Below are positions 56,501 to 64,000 of a DNA stretch of 64,000 bases, piece after piece. The position numbers and the translations under genes were made by a program. The first letter of the stretch is position 1. Every line of letters starts with the position of its first letter. The notes under the pieces are model-generated. The model was not told where the DNA came from. It worked only from the letters and a program-made list of their open reading frames with translations, and made no database searches. The DNA is from DUUI01 sp964627845 (GTDB taxonomy: Bacteria > Bacillota_I > Bacilli_A > Erysipelotrichales > Erysipelotrichaceae). The stretch lies in assembly GCA_964627845.1 (NCBI GenBank), contig CAZVKL010000001.1, positions 96,067 to 160,066 of the forward strand, given 5' to 3'.

Positions 56501-56589
56501 CGTTGTTTTGAGGTTGAGACTAATGTTTGGATATTCAATAGAGAATTCAAAAATGAATAAGTGGAGCGAGCTCCTAAAAGCGTGTTCAT
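53545..56589 (-). CDS. dnaE: DNA polymerase III alpha subunit, DnaE type
   Basis: Second replicative polymerase; in Bacillota it extends primers before PolC takes over. 1014 aa: PHP domain, polymerase core GPGRGSAAASLVAY and PDIDVDFEDNRRD, HxH and OB domains. The PHP domain is degenerate: GARSTYSFLNS replaces the HxH of active ones, and CDVGVLYG replaces the Asp-His pair. The ATG is 6 bases after a TATAAT and has no ribosome site, so it may be leaderless. Confidence 0.96.
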   Translation of the reverse strand: MNTLLGARSTYSFLNSLLNIQTLVSTSKQRGYQAIVLCDVGVLYGANHFYRECLNQAIKPIYGLEVHVLDSVYCVIAKNNDGFKELMQLSHLISIEPLTFEQLVQHTKDCVVILSTERSKIEQDLLQENHDKALNELFELQKYFRDFRIGFSLMASPLFHQKNKIFINICQQNNLKTVALELAYYEDEEDQQMLKITQAIDQKVEISDSRLIAQPYHSILSVQQREQQYDSLTIKNTNQLALECQVDLSEFNTRLVQYHNEYDVNSEVFLAELAKTGLKKRLETNQLPQSYQQRLDYELDVILSMGYHDYFLIVYDFILYAKKKGILVGPGRGSAAASLVAYSIGITDIDPLEYDLIFERFLNPERISMPDIDVDFEDNRRDEVIDYVVNKYGQDHVAHIITFSTLSQRQVIRDVGKVLGCHTKTIDAMSKALSQSPTATLQQSLKESKTLRELINTKPDAKRVFEVALKLEGLPRQRSLHAAGIVLSQKPLRDVIPTVTLSNGMACTQYTMEQLSDLGLVKMDFLGLKNLSIISDIKQEIQQSDPSFDLNTIPLNDQKTYRLIASGYTLGLFQLESDGMKALIKQMNPTKFLDIVDAIALYRPGPMQNRAQYIQNAKNPQLIQTIHPSVDPILKSTHGILIYQEQVIQIAREFAGFSYAKADILRKAISSKDMAVMESMKEAFLLAQPTQIAHELWTLMERFAQYGFNKAHSVSYAKISYQMAYLKANYPLLFYKALLNSVIGSTSKLKAYINECKSRNIKLLPPSMNYSYATFKLQEGGIRFGLSMIRSIGVHSAKQIEEVRYSNGLFKSYIDCVARLNKIKINQTQIENLIYAGAFDEFNLSRATMIHNLPEVLNYAEIIKVELDQQIILEPDLIGEPTIYKIRENKVVLSRQEQEVLGFHLSTHPVMSVKETHPALPNHLSQAINTSGYFSFYASIVEFKEIMTKKREPMAFLVLEDELNSIEAVLFPREFPKYKEILSTSSVYLVSGQGQSSADENKRSFIIKHLERVT

Positions 56590-56595
56590 GCTCTT

Positions 56596-56601
56596 ATTAT
56601 A
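56596..56601 (-). promoter_or_regulatory. Putative -10 box of dnaE, leaderless arrangement
   Basis: Minus strand TATAAT ends 6 bases before the ATG at 56589. It comes right after the T run of the lipoprotein terminator. No good -35 is visible. Confidence 0.45.
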
Positions 56602-56606
56602 CTAAA

Positions 56607-56633
56607 AAATCTTAACCATAGCAGTTAAGATTT
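56607..56633 (-). terminator. Terminator after the lipoprotein gene
   Basis: Minus strand AAATCTTAAC-TGCTATG-GTTAAGATTT then TTT. The stem contains the stop codon. Nearly the same stem is found at 57621-57647. Confidence 0.8.
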
Positions 56634-57588
56634 AAGGGGTGAATATAAAAGTAAATACCTGCTCTTCATTTTGAGTATTAGTCCCTACTTTATTCTCGAA
56701 TTCGATGCTTTGTTCTGACAATCGATACTTGACTAAATAGTTATCTTCCTGGGCAATTTCACGTCCATATAAGAGATTATTGACAGCGTCGATATGGATA
56801 TTGCCTAAGGTTTCATCTAATTTGACTTCATTCATGACTTCTAGACTCTGTGCATCGATAAAGTGGATGGTTGATGGTGATCCTGATAAGACCAAATATT
56901 GATCATTATAGACTGCTAAATCAGACGCATCGTTTGAAACTAATCTGGTTCTGATTTGATACAGTTCATTTAATTCAAATAGAACCACGTCATCATTTTT
57001 CTTACCAAGGAAGAGGAGTTTATCCTCATTGACTAAACTTCGATGACTCAGTATAAGATTCGTTTCAATTTCATTCACCAGTTCTAAATCATCATTATAA
57101 ACTTGTAGGGTTTGATTTTGATCACCTGTAACTACAATAATTTGGTTATTAAATAAATGAATGCTTTTTGGATTTACATCTGTCAATTCAATTTCTTGTT
57201 GATCAACCCCACGTTTTACTAAGAAAGCTTGACCGTTAAAGGACCGTAAATAAATAATATTTTGTTGGTCAAAGGTTGAGTTGATTAATTGACCACCAAC
57301 TTGGTGTTGTTGATGGAGTGACCCATCCCCTGTGTTCATCTTAAAAAAGACAAAGTCATTATCAAAGCCGTACAATAATAATTCATTCTTAAATCGAGTA
57401 ATAGGTGGTACCACTAATTTATCAATTTCTTGTAGTCCAATTTCATTGAGATTTTCATCGTAATACACCAGCTCAGATTGTGGTCCACTCCTTAAAATGC
57501 CAACGCTATAGGGCTCTTCTAAGGCAAATGGTTCCCCTTGACAGGCCACTAATAATAACACGAATATAAGACTGACGATCTTTTTCAT
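56632..57588 (-). CDS. Lipoprotein, possible beta-propeller; unknown function
   Basis: 318 aa. Signal KKIVSLIFVLLLVAC with the lipobox Cys near residue 16, then many beta-strand repeats with acidic turns (ETNLILSHRSLVNEDKLLFLGK, given partly), as in WD40/NHL-type propellers. No catalytic motif seen. An AAAGGAGTCC site precedes the ATG. It is flanked on both sides by near-identical terminator hairpins, so it is probably a single-gene unit. Confidence 0.85.
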   Translation of the reverse strand: MKKIVSLIFVLLLVACQGEPFALEEPYSVGILRSGPQSELVYYDENLNEIGLQEIDKLVVPPITRFKNELLLYGFDNDFVFFKMNTGDGSLHQQHQVGGQLINSTFDQQNIIYLRSFNGQAFLVKRGVDQQEIELTDVNPKSIHLFNNQIIVVTGDQNQTLQVYNDDLELVNEIETNLILSHRSLVNEDKLLFLGKKNDDVVLFELNELYQIRTRLVSNDASDLAVYNDQYLVLSGSPSTIHFIDAQSLEVMNEVKLDETLGNIHIDAVNNLLYGREIAQEDNYLVKYRLSEQSIEFENKVGTNTQNEEQVFTFIFTP

Positions 57589-57620
57589 AATGGACTCCTT
57601 TACCAGTCAAATGAACCGAA

Positions 57621-57647
57621 AAAATCTTAACATGCCGTTAAGATTTT
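57621..57647 (-). terminator. Terminator after the DHH phosphoesterase gene
   Basis: Minus strand AAAATCTTAAC-GGCAT-GTTAAGATTTT followed by TT. It overlaps the stop codon of the gene. Confidence 0.85.
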
Positions 57648-58579
57648 AAGCGATTATTTAAGATTTCAATTAATTCTTGGGTCTGTTCAAAACTTAAATC
57701 ACGGGTTGCGGCAGCGAGCAGGTGCCCTCCACCCCCAAAGTCAGCGGCAATATCATTGATCCTAGTGTCTCTTGATCGGATGGTAGTCCGATATAAGCCT
57801 GTGTTTTCTTTAATTAACAGCATCCAAATTTGAGCACTCTCTTTTTCTTTAAAAATATTAACCACTTCTTTTGCTTGATTCACACTTAAATCAAAGCGGC
57901 TCAGTATTTCAGGTTCAATATAACAATAGACTAAACCTTCCTCTGTTTCAGTGGCGGCTCCTCTAAGATAGGTTATGTAGTTGAAGGTATTATCAGAGAG
58001 TTTAAATAATTCATTATGAATCTCCCCTACTTTTAGATTCGACTCTAGTAATTTTGATGCCGTCAAAAGAGTTAAGTGATTCACTGAATTAATGGAGAAT
58101 GAGACGGTGTCCGTTAACATTCCCGCATAGAGATAACGACTCACAATTTCTGATAAAGGTTGTTGTTGCTCCAATAACAACATCGCAATAATTTGAGAAC
58201 AACTTGAAATTTGATCTTCAACAAAATTATAATGAGCATAATTATCTCTGGGTGGATGATGGTCGATTTTAACAATTGTTTTGGCGAAAAGATAACGTTG
58301 ATCATCGACTCGTGGAGCATTGGCCGTGTCACAGACAATGGCCAGTGATTCTTTGATAATGTCATCACGGACCACATCACTCTCTTCAAAAAACAACTGA
58401 TGGGAACCTTGTTCAGCACTTACCATATAAATGGATTTTTCAGGATAGGTCTCCATTAAATAGTGTTTCAATCCTAAACTAGAACCATAAGCATCCCCAT
58501 CAGGAGAGATATGTCTAAAAAGAGTAATCGTGTTACTCTTTTGAACGAGCTCAAAAAATTGTTTCGACCAATTAAACAT
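57638..58579 (-). CDS. nrnA: DHH-family phosphoesterase (NrnA-like oligoribonuclease/pAp phosphatase)
   Basis: 313 aa: HISPDGDAYGSSLGL (metal site), CDTANAPRVDD, DHHPPRDNYAHYNF and the C-terminal DHHA1 GGGGHLLAAA. Degrades nano-RNAs and pAp; pAp and c-di-AMP products are other options. ATG 58579 overlaps the ackA stop; a TTG at 58606 would lengthen the N terminus and lacks support. Confidence 0.9.
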   Translation of the reverse strand: MFNWSKQFFELVQKSNTITLFRHISPDGDAYGSSLGLKHYLMETYPEKSIYMVSAEQGSHQLFFEESDVVRDDIIKESLAIVCDTANAPRVDDQRYLFAKTIVKIDHHPPRDNYAHYNFVEDQISSCSQIIAMLLLEQQQPLSEIVSRYLYAGMLTDTVSFSINSVNHLTLLTASKLLESNLKVGEIHNELFKLSDNTFNYITYLRGAATETEEGLVYCYIEPEILSRFDLSVNQAKEVVNIFKEKESAQIWMLLIKENTGLYRTTIRSRDTRINDIAADFGGGGHLLAAATRDLSFEQTQELIEILNNRLKS

Positions 58580-59768
58580 TATAGAAATTGTATGTGTCTC
58601 TGGCAATAACTAGTTCTTCATCGGTTGGAACAAGCCATACTTGTGTTTTAGAATCTTCTTTTGAAAGAAGTGTATCTTCACCACGGACACCCGCATTTAA
58701 TTCATAATCAATGTTTAAATTCATTGCTTCTTCTAAGCGTTTAAGAATTTCTTGTCGGATTACGCCATCATTTTCACCAATTCCACCTGTAAACACCATG
58801 GCATCAACATGACCTAATTGAACAAAGTATGAACCGACGGTTTGAGCGACACGGTTGGCATAAAGATTTTGAGTTAAGATAGCTCTTGGATTGCCTTCTT
58901 GGACCGCGTTACCTAAATCACGTGCATCACTACTAATACCAGAAACACCTAACATTCCAGATCGTTTATTATAAACGTTCACCACTTCTTGAGCGGTTTG
59001 TTCTGTTTTATCCATGATATACGTAATAATGGATGGGTCCACATCCCCAGAGCGGGTTCCCATCATAATTCCAGCGAGTGGTGTAAAGCCCATTGAAGTA
59101 TTGACAGATAGACCTTTTTCAACTGCTGTAATGGATGCTCCATTGCCTAAGTGCAGTGTAATCACATTGATATCTTCGACCTTTTTACCCATCAATTCAG
59201 CGACTTTCTTGGATACAAATTGATGAGAAGTTCCATGGAATCCATAACGACGGACACCATAGTCTTTATAGTAATCATAAGGGATTGGATATAAATAGAA
59301 CTCTTCTTTCATTGTTTGATGGAATGCTGTATCAAAAACAGCAGTATGTACCGCATTTGGCAGTGCTTTTTTAAAGGCACGATATCCAATTAAGTTAGCA
59401 GGGTTATGTAGAGGTGCTAAGTCAGATAAATCTTCAATGTTCTTTTCGACTTCTTCATCAATAATCACGGTTTTATCATAAAGTTCTCCACCATGAACTA
59501 CGCGATGTCCGACGCCCACAACATCGTTTAGGTCTTCGACAATTTTATTGTCAACTAAACCATCTAAGACAAGTTTGGCAGCGACTTTATGATCAGGAAT
59601 TGGTTGATTGACTATTTTCTTTTCACCATTAAATTTAATCGTAAAAATTCCTTCTTCTAGTCCGATTCTTTCAACGATACCAGAAGCAATCATTTCTTCT
59701 TGTGGCATTTCAAATAAAGTAAATTTCAGTGATGAACTTCCGGCATTAATTGATAATATTTTACTCAT
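58572..59768 (-). CDS. ackA: Acetate kinase
   Basis: Acetyl phosphate + ADP to acetate + ATP, the energy-yielding end of mixed-acid fermentation. 398 aa: ILSINAGSSSLKF, GHRVVHGGE, GFHGTSHQFVS, HLGNGASI and FTGGIGEND. ATG 59768 follows GAGGAGGAAAACT; the longer frame starts at that site. No pta is next to it. Confidence 0.97.
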   Translation of the reverse strand: MSKILSINAGSSSLKFTLFEMPQEEMIASGIVERIGLEEGIFTIKFNGEKKIVNQPIPDHKVAAKLVLDGLVDNKIVEDLNDVVGVGHRVVHGGELYDKTVIIDEEVEKNIEDLSDLAPLHNPANLIGYRAFKKALPNAVHTAVFDTAFHQTMKEEFYLYPIPYDYYKDYGVRRYGFHGTSHQFVSKKVAELMGKKVEDINVITLHLGNGASITAVEKGLSVNTSMGFTPLAGIMMGTRSGDVDPSIITYIMDKTEQTAQEVVNVYNKRSGMLGVSGISSDARDLGNAVQEGNPRAILTQNLYANRVAQTVGSYFVQLGHVDAMVFTGGIGENDGVIRQEILKRLEEAMNLNIDYELNAGVRGEDTLLSKEDSKTQVWLVPTDEELVIARDTYNFYNV

Positions 59769-60081
59769 AGTTTTCCTCCTCATACGCTTTGAGCAATTTC
59801 TCTATTTCTGGGTTCTTACAGGCTTTTATGTCACTAAACAATTGATTGAGTCGCTTGTTTTTGGCGACTAAATTAAGGTTAGTTTCATACTCTAATAATA
59901 GTTGTTCGGTTCGCTTTAATGAATCGTAGATCGCATTTTTTGACACACCTTGATTATCGGCAATCTCCTGCAAGGATAAATCTTGTTGATAATAGTCGAT
60001 GGCGACAATTCGTTGTTTGTCGGTTAACAGTGTTTCATATTGATCTAATAACAAATTCATTTGAGTGACTTTTTCAATCAT
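59761..60081 (-). CDS. ylxM: YlxM family signal-recognition regulator
   Basis: 106 aa helix-turn-helix protein: LLTDKQRIVAIDYYQQDLSLQEIADNQGVSKNAIYDSLKR in parts (LSLQEIADNQGVS as the HTH), then a coiled C terminus. YlxM binds SRP components. ATG 60081 overlaps ftsY (ATGATTGA). Usually followed by ffh; here ackA follows instead. Confidence 0.9.
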   Translation of the reverse strand: MIEKVTQMNLLLDQYETLLTDKQRIVAIDYYQQDLSLQEIADNQGVSKNAIYDSLKRTEQLLLEYETNLNLVAKNKRLNQLFSDIKACKNPEIEKLLKAYEEENYE

Positions 60082-61036
60082 GACTCTCAACCTGTAACAT
60101 GGATTCAAAGAACTGGTCACGATAGAATGGTCTCATATCGTCCATTTGTTCGCCTAGTCCGATGTAATTCACTTTTAAATTCATTTCATCAATAATTGTA
60201 AAGATGATACCACCTTTGGCTGTTCCATCCATTTTCGTTAAGATAATGCCATCCACGTGTGTTGCTTTTTCAAATTCACGTGCTTGATTCAGTGAGTTTT
60301 GACCTAAATTACCATCTAAGACTAAGTATGTGGCGTGTGGTGCACCCTCCACAAATTTATCCATAACACGTTTCATCTTGGCTAATTCATTCATTAGATT
60401 CACTTTTGTTTGAAGACGACCTGCCGTATCAACTAACACGACGTCGAGTTGGGAAGTCAAGGCTTGTTGTAAACCATCGACAATGACTGAACTTGGATCT
60501 TGATTCAGATTACCTTGATAAAACTCTACACCAATCTTTTCGGCCCATAAGCCTAATTGTTGGGTGGCTGCTGCTCTGAAGGTATCGGCGGCGATTAAAC
60601 CAACTTTCAACCCTTGGTTTTTATACATGGACGCTAGCTTGGCACAAGAGGTTGTTTTTCCTGAACCATTCACACCAACTAAAAGGATAACGTTTAATCC
60701 TTCTTTTAGTTGTAATTGGGCTGCATCTTGACCATAGAAATCATTGAGTACTTGTAAGAACACATCTTTGGCGTATTTCTTTTCAACGATTTGGTTTTCT
60801 TCTAATTGAATTTGAAATTGGTTAAGCAGTTTTTTAGCGGTCTTCACTGAAACGTCAGCTTCAATTAAAACGACCATCATGCGTTCAATCCATGCATCAT
60901 CAATTTCAGTTTCTTCTTCAAAGAGTAGTAATAACTTATTGATGAATTCAGATTTTCGACGGTCTAACCCTTCAGAGTAAACTTGTTTATCACTCCGGTT
61001 TAAAAACCGTTCTTTAATATTTTTGAAAAATGACAT
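60074..61036 (-). CDS. ftsY: Signal recognition particle receptor FtsY
   Basis: SRP GTPase receptor delivering ribosomes to the membrane. 320 aa: a short N domain, GVNGSGKTTSCAKLA, DTFRAAATQQL, DTAGRLQTK and TKMDGTAKGG. The ATG follows GGAGGTGCC and shares a base with the smc stop. No acidic A domain, the short Gram-positive form. Confidence 0.97.
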   Translation of the reverse strand: MSFFKNIKERFLNRSDKQVYSEGLDRRKSEFINKLLLLFEEETEIDDAWIERMMVVLIEADVSVKTAKKLLNQFQIQLEENQIVEKKYAKDVFLQVLNDFYGQDAAQLQLKEGLNVILLVGVNGSGKTTSCAKLASMYKNQGLKVGLIAADTFRAAATQQLGLWAEKIGVEFYQGNLNQDPSSVIVDGLQQALTSQLDVVLVDTAGRLQTKVNLMNELAKMKRVMDKFVEGAPHATYLVLDGNLGQNSLNQAREFEKATHVDGIILTKMDGTAKGGIIFTIIDEMNLKVNYIGLGEQMDDMRPFYRDQFFESMLQVESHD

Positions 61037-63963
61037 TAGGCACCTCCATCTTGTGCTAATCTCTGAGCATCTTTGAGTTGAACTCGTAAGATGTTTGAAA
61101 TTCCTTGTTGAGCCATGGTTACCCCAAATAAAACGTCACATTGGGTCATGGTTCCAGGTCTGTGGGTGACGACAATAAATTGTGTCTCATGTGAAAATTC
61201 TTTTAAGTATTTAGCAAATCTTGCGACATTAGCTTGGTCCAAGGCTGCTTCTACTTCATCAAAGATGACCAGTGGGACATCTCTGGCTTTCATAATCGCA
61301 AACAGAACACTAATGGCGATGAGTGATTTTTCACCCCCAGAGAATAAACGAATGTTTTGAATTGTTTTACCAGGTGGTTGAACATCAATATCGATTCCAG
61401 AATTGAGTAAGTCATCGGGATCTTCTAACACCAGTCTGGCTTTACCACCGCCAAATAAGGTGACGAAGACTTCGTTGAATTCACTATTGATCTTATCGAA
61501 CATTTGTTTAAACTCAGAAGTCATAATATCGTCCATTTCATTGATGAACGCTAATAATTGATCTTTGGCTTCTTGAAGTTCTTTTAGTTGTCCGTTTAAA
61601 AACTCATATCGAGTGTTTACTTCTTCGTACTCTTCTGGTGCACTCATATTGATTGAGCCTAACTTATTAATATCATGTCTAAGGCTATTGACTAAGTCTT
61701 TTGATTCTCCTAGTTCAATATCGGCATGCTCTTTCTTGGCAAATTCATAAGTCATTTGATATTCCGTAGCCAAGCGATTCATCGCATTTTCAATTGAGGT
61801 TTCTGCTTTACCAACCGAAACGCGAACGCTTGAAGACTGCTGTTGGAGCTCGTTAAGTGACTTTCTTAATATTGAATTTTCTTGAGAGAGTTTTTGTTGA
61901 GCCGAAGATAGTGATAAACGATCTTCACGACTCAGAGATATGTGATTGACTAGATTATCTCGTTTTTGATAATTACTATTGAGTTGGTCAATCAGTTCGT
62001 CTTTAAAACCATTTTCTTTGAATCCATCGACTGGATCGAGTAATTCTAAATCTGCTTTTAACTTTTCATATTTCCCTTGTTTTACGTCAACAATGGGTTC
62101 TATTTGAGCTAATCCAAGTCGAGTTTCTAATATCAGTTGAGAATATTCTTTGTTTTTTGACTCTAAAGTGGTTCGTCTTTGTTCAATGTCCAATAATTTT
62201 TGATTAACTTGTTCAATTTGTTCATCAATTAGTTTAATCTCTTTTTGAGCCATCATTAACGATGTATTCTCTTTTTGTTGACCACCAGAGATTGTTCCTC
62301 CAATATGGAAGATATCCCCTTCTAAGCTGACCACTTTATACCGATAATTTAAATAACGAGCTAATGTATTGGCTTGATCTAAACCATCACAGATGAGCAC
62401 GTTCCCTAATAGATTGTGGGCCAGTGGAGCATGCTGACTTTCATAATCGACAAAGTCAGATCCTACACCTAAAAAACCTTCAATATTTTGAGCGATGACT
62501 AAATCATCATGCCTTAAGGTTCTTGGCTTAATGACACTCAGTGGAATAAACGTGGCTCGACCACTTCGATTTTGTTTTAAGAATCGGATGGCGTTTTTAG
62601 CATCTTCTTCTGTTTGAGTGACAATATGATTTGAGCTTCCCCCTAATGCGGTGCTTATCGCTTGTTGATATCCATCTTGAGCGATGAGTAATTTCACGAC
62701 GACATCTTCAATTCCTACTAAGGAGTTTTTGTGTCGTAAGATGGCTTGAATACCCGCTTGGGTGATAAAGGGTCTGTCTATGAGTTGTTGTTGATTATTT
62801 CGTCGATTCTTTAATTGGTTTAAGCGTGCTTGAGCACTTTCATATTCACTGTTTAATTCGACTAAAGAAGAGGTGTTATTCAAGTTTTGTTGATTTAACA
62901 AGTCTAACTCCGCTTTTAAATCATCGAGTCTTGTTAATCGATCTTGATATTCATGATACGCTTGGTTCATTAAATTTGTCAGTTCTTGTGTCTTTTCTTC
63001 TAAGTTCCCAACTTCTAGAACATACTTACTCTTTTCGTCTAGTTCTGTTTTACGGGCTTCCAGACGCTGAATTTCTTTCATGACCAGCATTAAAGATTCT
63101 TGATCTTTATGGATTGAACTATCAAGTTCTTCTAATTGAAGACGATGATTTGAGATCTTATGATCATTGACATTATAGGTTGCGTCCATTGAGACCATTT
63201 TTTGATCATAGTCCTCTAAAGTGTCTTTCATCGTTTCAATATCGCTTGCGTATTTTTCTATTTCTTTGACTAAAACAGCCACTTCGATTTCTTTTAATTG
63301 AGATTGTTTGTCACGATACAGTAACGCTTTCTTACTAGCACGACGGAGCGGGACGACTTGTTTCTCCAATTCACCAACAATGTCTAATAAACGGTCAATG
63401 TTTTCTTGAGTTCGACTTAGTTTTCCTAAGGCTTCCATTTTTCGTTTTTTATATTTTGTGACGCCGGCTGCATCTTCAAATAGCCCTCTTCTTTCACTTG
63501 GCTTTTGATCAGCAAATTGACTGACCGTTCCTTGAGAAATAATAGAGAGCGAGTCTCTGCCTAGTCCATACTCTAATGTTAAGTCTTGAACATCTTTCAG
63601 TCGGACTGGCTTTTTGTTGATGTAATATTCGCCTTCACCCGTTTCGCGATGAAGTTTTCTTGTAATTTCTATTTCTTCTAAATCAGAGTCGATTAAGCGC
63701 TCACTATTGTCAAAAACTAAGGAGACTGTGGCGACATTAACTCTTTTTCGAGTACTGGAACCTGAAAAAATAACGTCGCTCATACTTGAACCACGCATGT
63801 TTTTAACGCTTTGTTCACCTAAAACCCATTTAATGGCATCGGTAATATTTGACTTACCACAACCATTTGGACCGACGATTCCTGTGACGGCATGATTGAA
63901 GTGAATCACGATATTGTCTGGGAATGATTTAAACCCTTGTAATTCGATACGTTTTAGAAACAT
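61036..63963 (-). CDS. smc: Chromosome partition ATPase SMC
   Basis: Condensin core subunit. 975 aa against about 1,190 in Bacillus. Head: GPNGCGKSNITDAIKWVLGE at the N terminus and LFSGGEKSLIAISVLFA with DEVEAALD at the C terminus. The hinge is near 400-520 (GIEDVVVKLLIAQDG). The deficit lies in the coiled-coil arms. ATG 63963 follows GAAAGAAGGTCC; the frame opens further to 63996 without a site. Complete within the window; followed by ftsY-ylxM. Confidence 0.96.
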   Translation of the reverse strand: MFLKRIELQGFKSFPDNIVIHFNHAVTGIVGPNGCGKSNITDAIKWVLGEQSVKNMRGSSMSDVIFSGSSTRKRVNVATVSLVFDNSERLIDSDLEEIEITRKLHRETGEGEYYINKKPVRLKDVQDLTLEYGLGRDSLSIISQGTVSQFADQKPSERRGLFEDAAGVTKYKKRKMEALGKLSRTQENIDRLLDIVGELEKQVVPLRRASKKALLYRDKQSQLKEIEVAVLVKEIEKYASDIETMKDTLEDYDQKMVSMDATYNVNDHKISNHRLQLEELDSSIHKDQESLMLVMKEIQRLEARKTELDEKSKYVLEVGNLEEKTQELTNLMNQAYHEYQDRLTRLDDLKAELDLLNQQNLNNTSSLVELNSEYESAQARLNQLKNRRNNQQQLIDRPFITQAGIQAILRHKNSLVGIEDVVVKLLIAQDGYQQAISTALGGSSNHIVTQTEEDAKNAIRFLKQNRSGRATFIPLSVIKPRTLRHDDLVIAQNIEGFLGVGSDFVDYESQHAPLAHNLLGNVLICDGLDQANTLARYLNYRYKVVSLEGDIFHIGGTISGGQQKENTSLMMAQKEIKLIDEQIEQVNQKLLDIEQRRTTLESKNKEYSQLILETRLGLAQIEPIVDVKQGKYEKLKADLELLDPVDGFKENGFKDELIDQLNSNYQKRDNLVNHISLSREDRLSLSSAQQKLSQENSILRKSLNELQQQSSSVRVSVGKAETSIENAMNRLATEYQMTYEFAKKEHADIELGESKDLVNSLRHDINKLGSINMSAPEEYEEVNTRYEFLNGQLKELQEAKDQLLAFINEMDDIMTSEFKQMFDKINSEFNEVFVTLFGGGKARLVLEDPDDLLNSGIDIDVQPPGKTIQNIRLFSGGEKSLIAISVLFAIMKARDVPLVIFDEVEAALDQANVARFAKYLKEFSHETQFIVVTHRPGTMTQCDVLFGVTMAQQGISNILRVQLKDAQRLAQDGGA

Positions 63964-63985
63964 TGGACCTTCTTTCACAACAGAT

Positions 63986-63991
63986 ATTATA
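63986..63991 (-). promoter_or_regulatory. Putative -10 box of smc-ftsY-ylxM-ackA
   Basis: Minus strand TATAAT 22 bases before the smc start. The -35 region would lie at or beyond the end of the window. Confidence 0.4.
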
Positions 63992-64000
63992 CACAAATTA

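Noticed and set aside
1..64000. Mollicute-type code with TGA as Trp
   Set aside because: TGA ends comGE, comGG and xerD at expected lengths, so the standard bacterial code applies.
1..64000. CRISPR array, rRNA, tRNA, prophage or insertion sequence
   Set aside because: No regular direct repeats, cloverleaf-like runs, transposase or phage genes were noticed; gaps between genes are short.

Overview
This 64 kb window is chromosomal housekeeping DNA from an AT-rich, low-GC Gram-positive bacterium (Bacillota). Gene content (PolC plus DnaE, class B PBP, MurB/MurG/DivIB, comG operon, Prp/L27 pair, RpmGA-type L33, Asp23 proteins) shows a walled Bacilli-like cell. The SMC is short (975 aa), fatty-acid genes are absent from their usual place between recG and rnc, and NusA has a long acidic tail; together these suggest a lineage near Erysipelotrichia or the walled relatives of Mollicutes. 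That placement is inference. The standard code is used: TGA is a stop (comGE, comGG, xerD). No phage, insertion sequence, CRISPR array, rRNA or tRNA was seen.

Layout. 1-9.1 kb: cshB-like helicase (5' cut by the window), ispG, class B PBP, rpmG, an MBL hydrolase, the comG pseudopilus operon and efp, much as around the Bacillus comG region. 9.1-9.9 kb: FMN riboswitch and ribU. 9.9-14.3 kb: an unknown acidic tail-anchored protein, cmk, der, hup, a YugP-type zinc peptidase and two tiny overlapping ORFs. 14.3-26.6 kb, minus strand: pfpI, deoB, xerD, dinB, recN, a Dxs-like protein, ispA, xseB, xseA, nusB, an Asp23 protein, ribF, truB. 26.6-29.2 kb, plus strand: lysine riboswitch and an amino-acid ABC transporter. 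29.5-44.6 kb, minus strand: rbfA, infB, ylxQ, ylxR, nusA, rimP, a GT2 glycosyltransferase, polC, rnc, recG, yloV/fakA-like, yloU-like. 44.6-51.4 kb, minus: divIB, murB, murG, ruvB, ruvA, obgE, rpmA, prp, rplU with a leader. 51.4-64 kb, minus: two-component system, dnaE, a lipoprotein, a DHH phosphoesterase, ackA, ylxM, ftsY, smc.

Functional themes: isoprenoid synthesis (ispG, ispA, Dxs-like), natural transformation (comG), riboflavin uptake and flavin synthesis (ribU, ribF), lysine uptake, translation factors, DNA repair and replication (recN, dinB, xseAB, recG, ruvAB, polC, dnaE), and cell division/envelope.

Most notable: the Dxs-like protein has lost essentially every catalytic and TPP-binding residue I can align, although its reading frame and operon position are intact. 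Also notable are a 31-residue mini-pseudopilin in the ComGE slot, a probable AUC start for comGA, an EF-P with an atypical modification loop, apparently leaderless truB and dnaE, and the two tiny ORFs at 14.1 kb.
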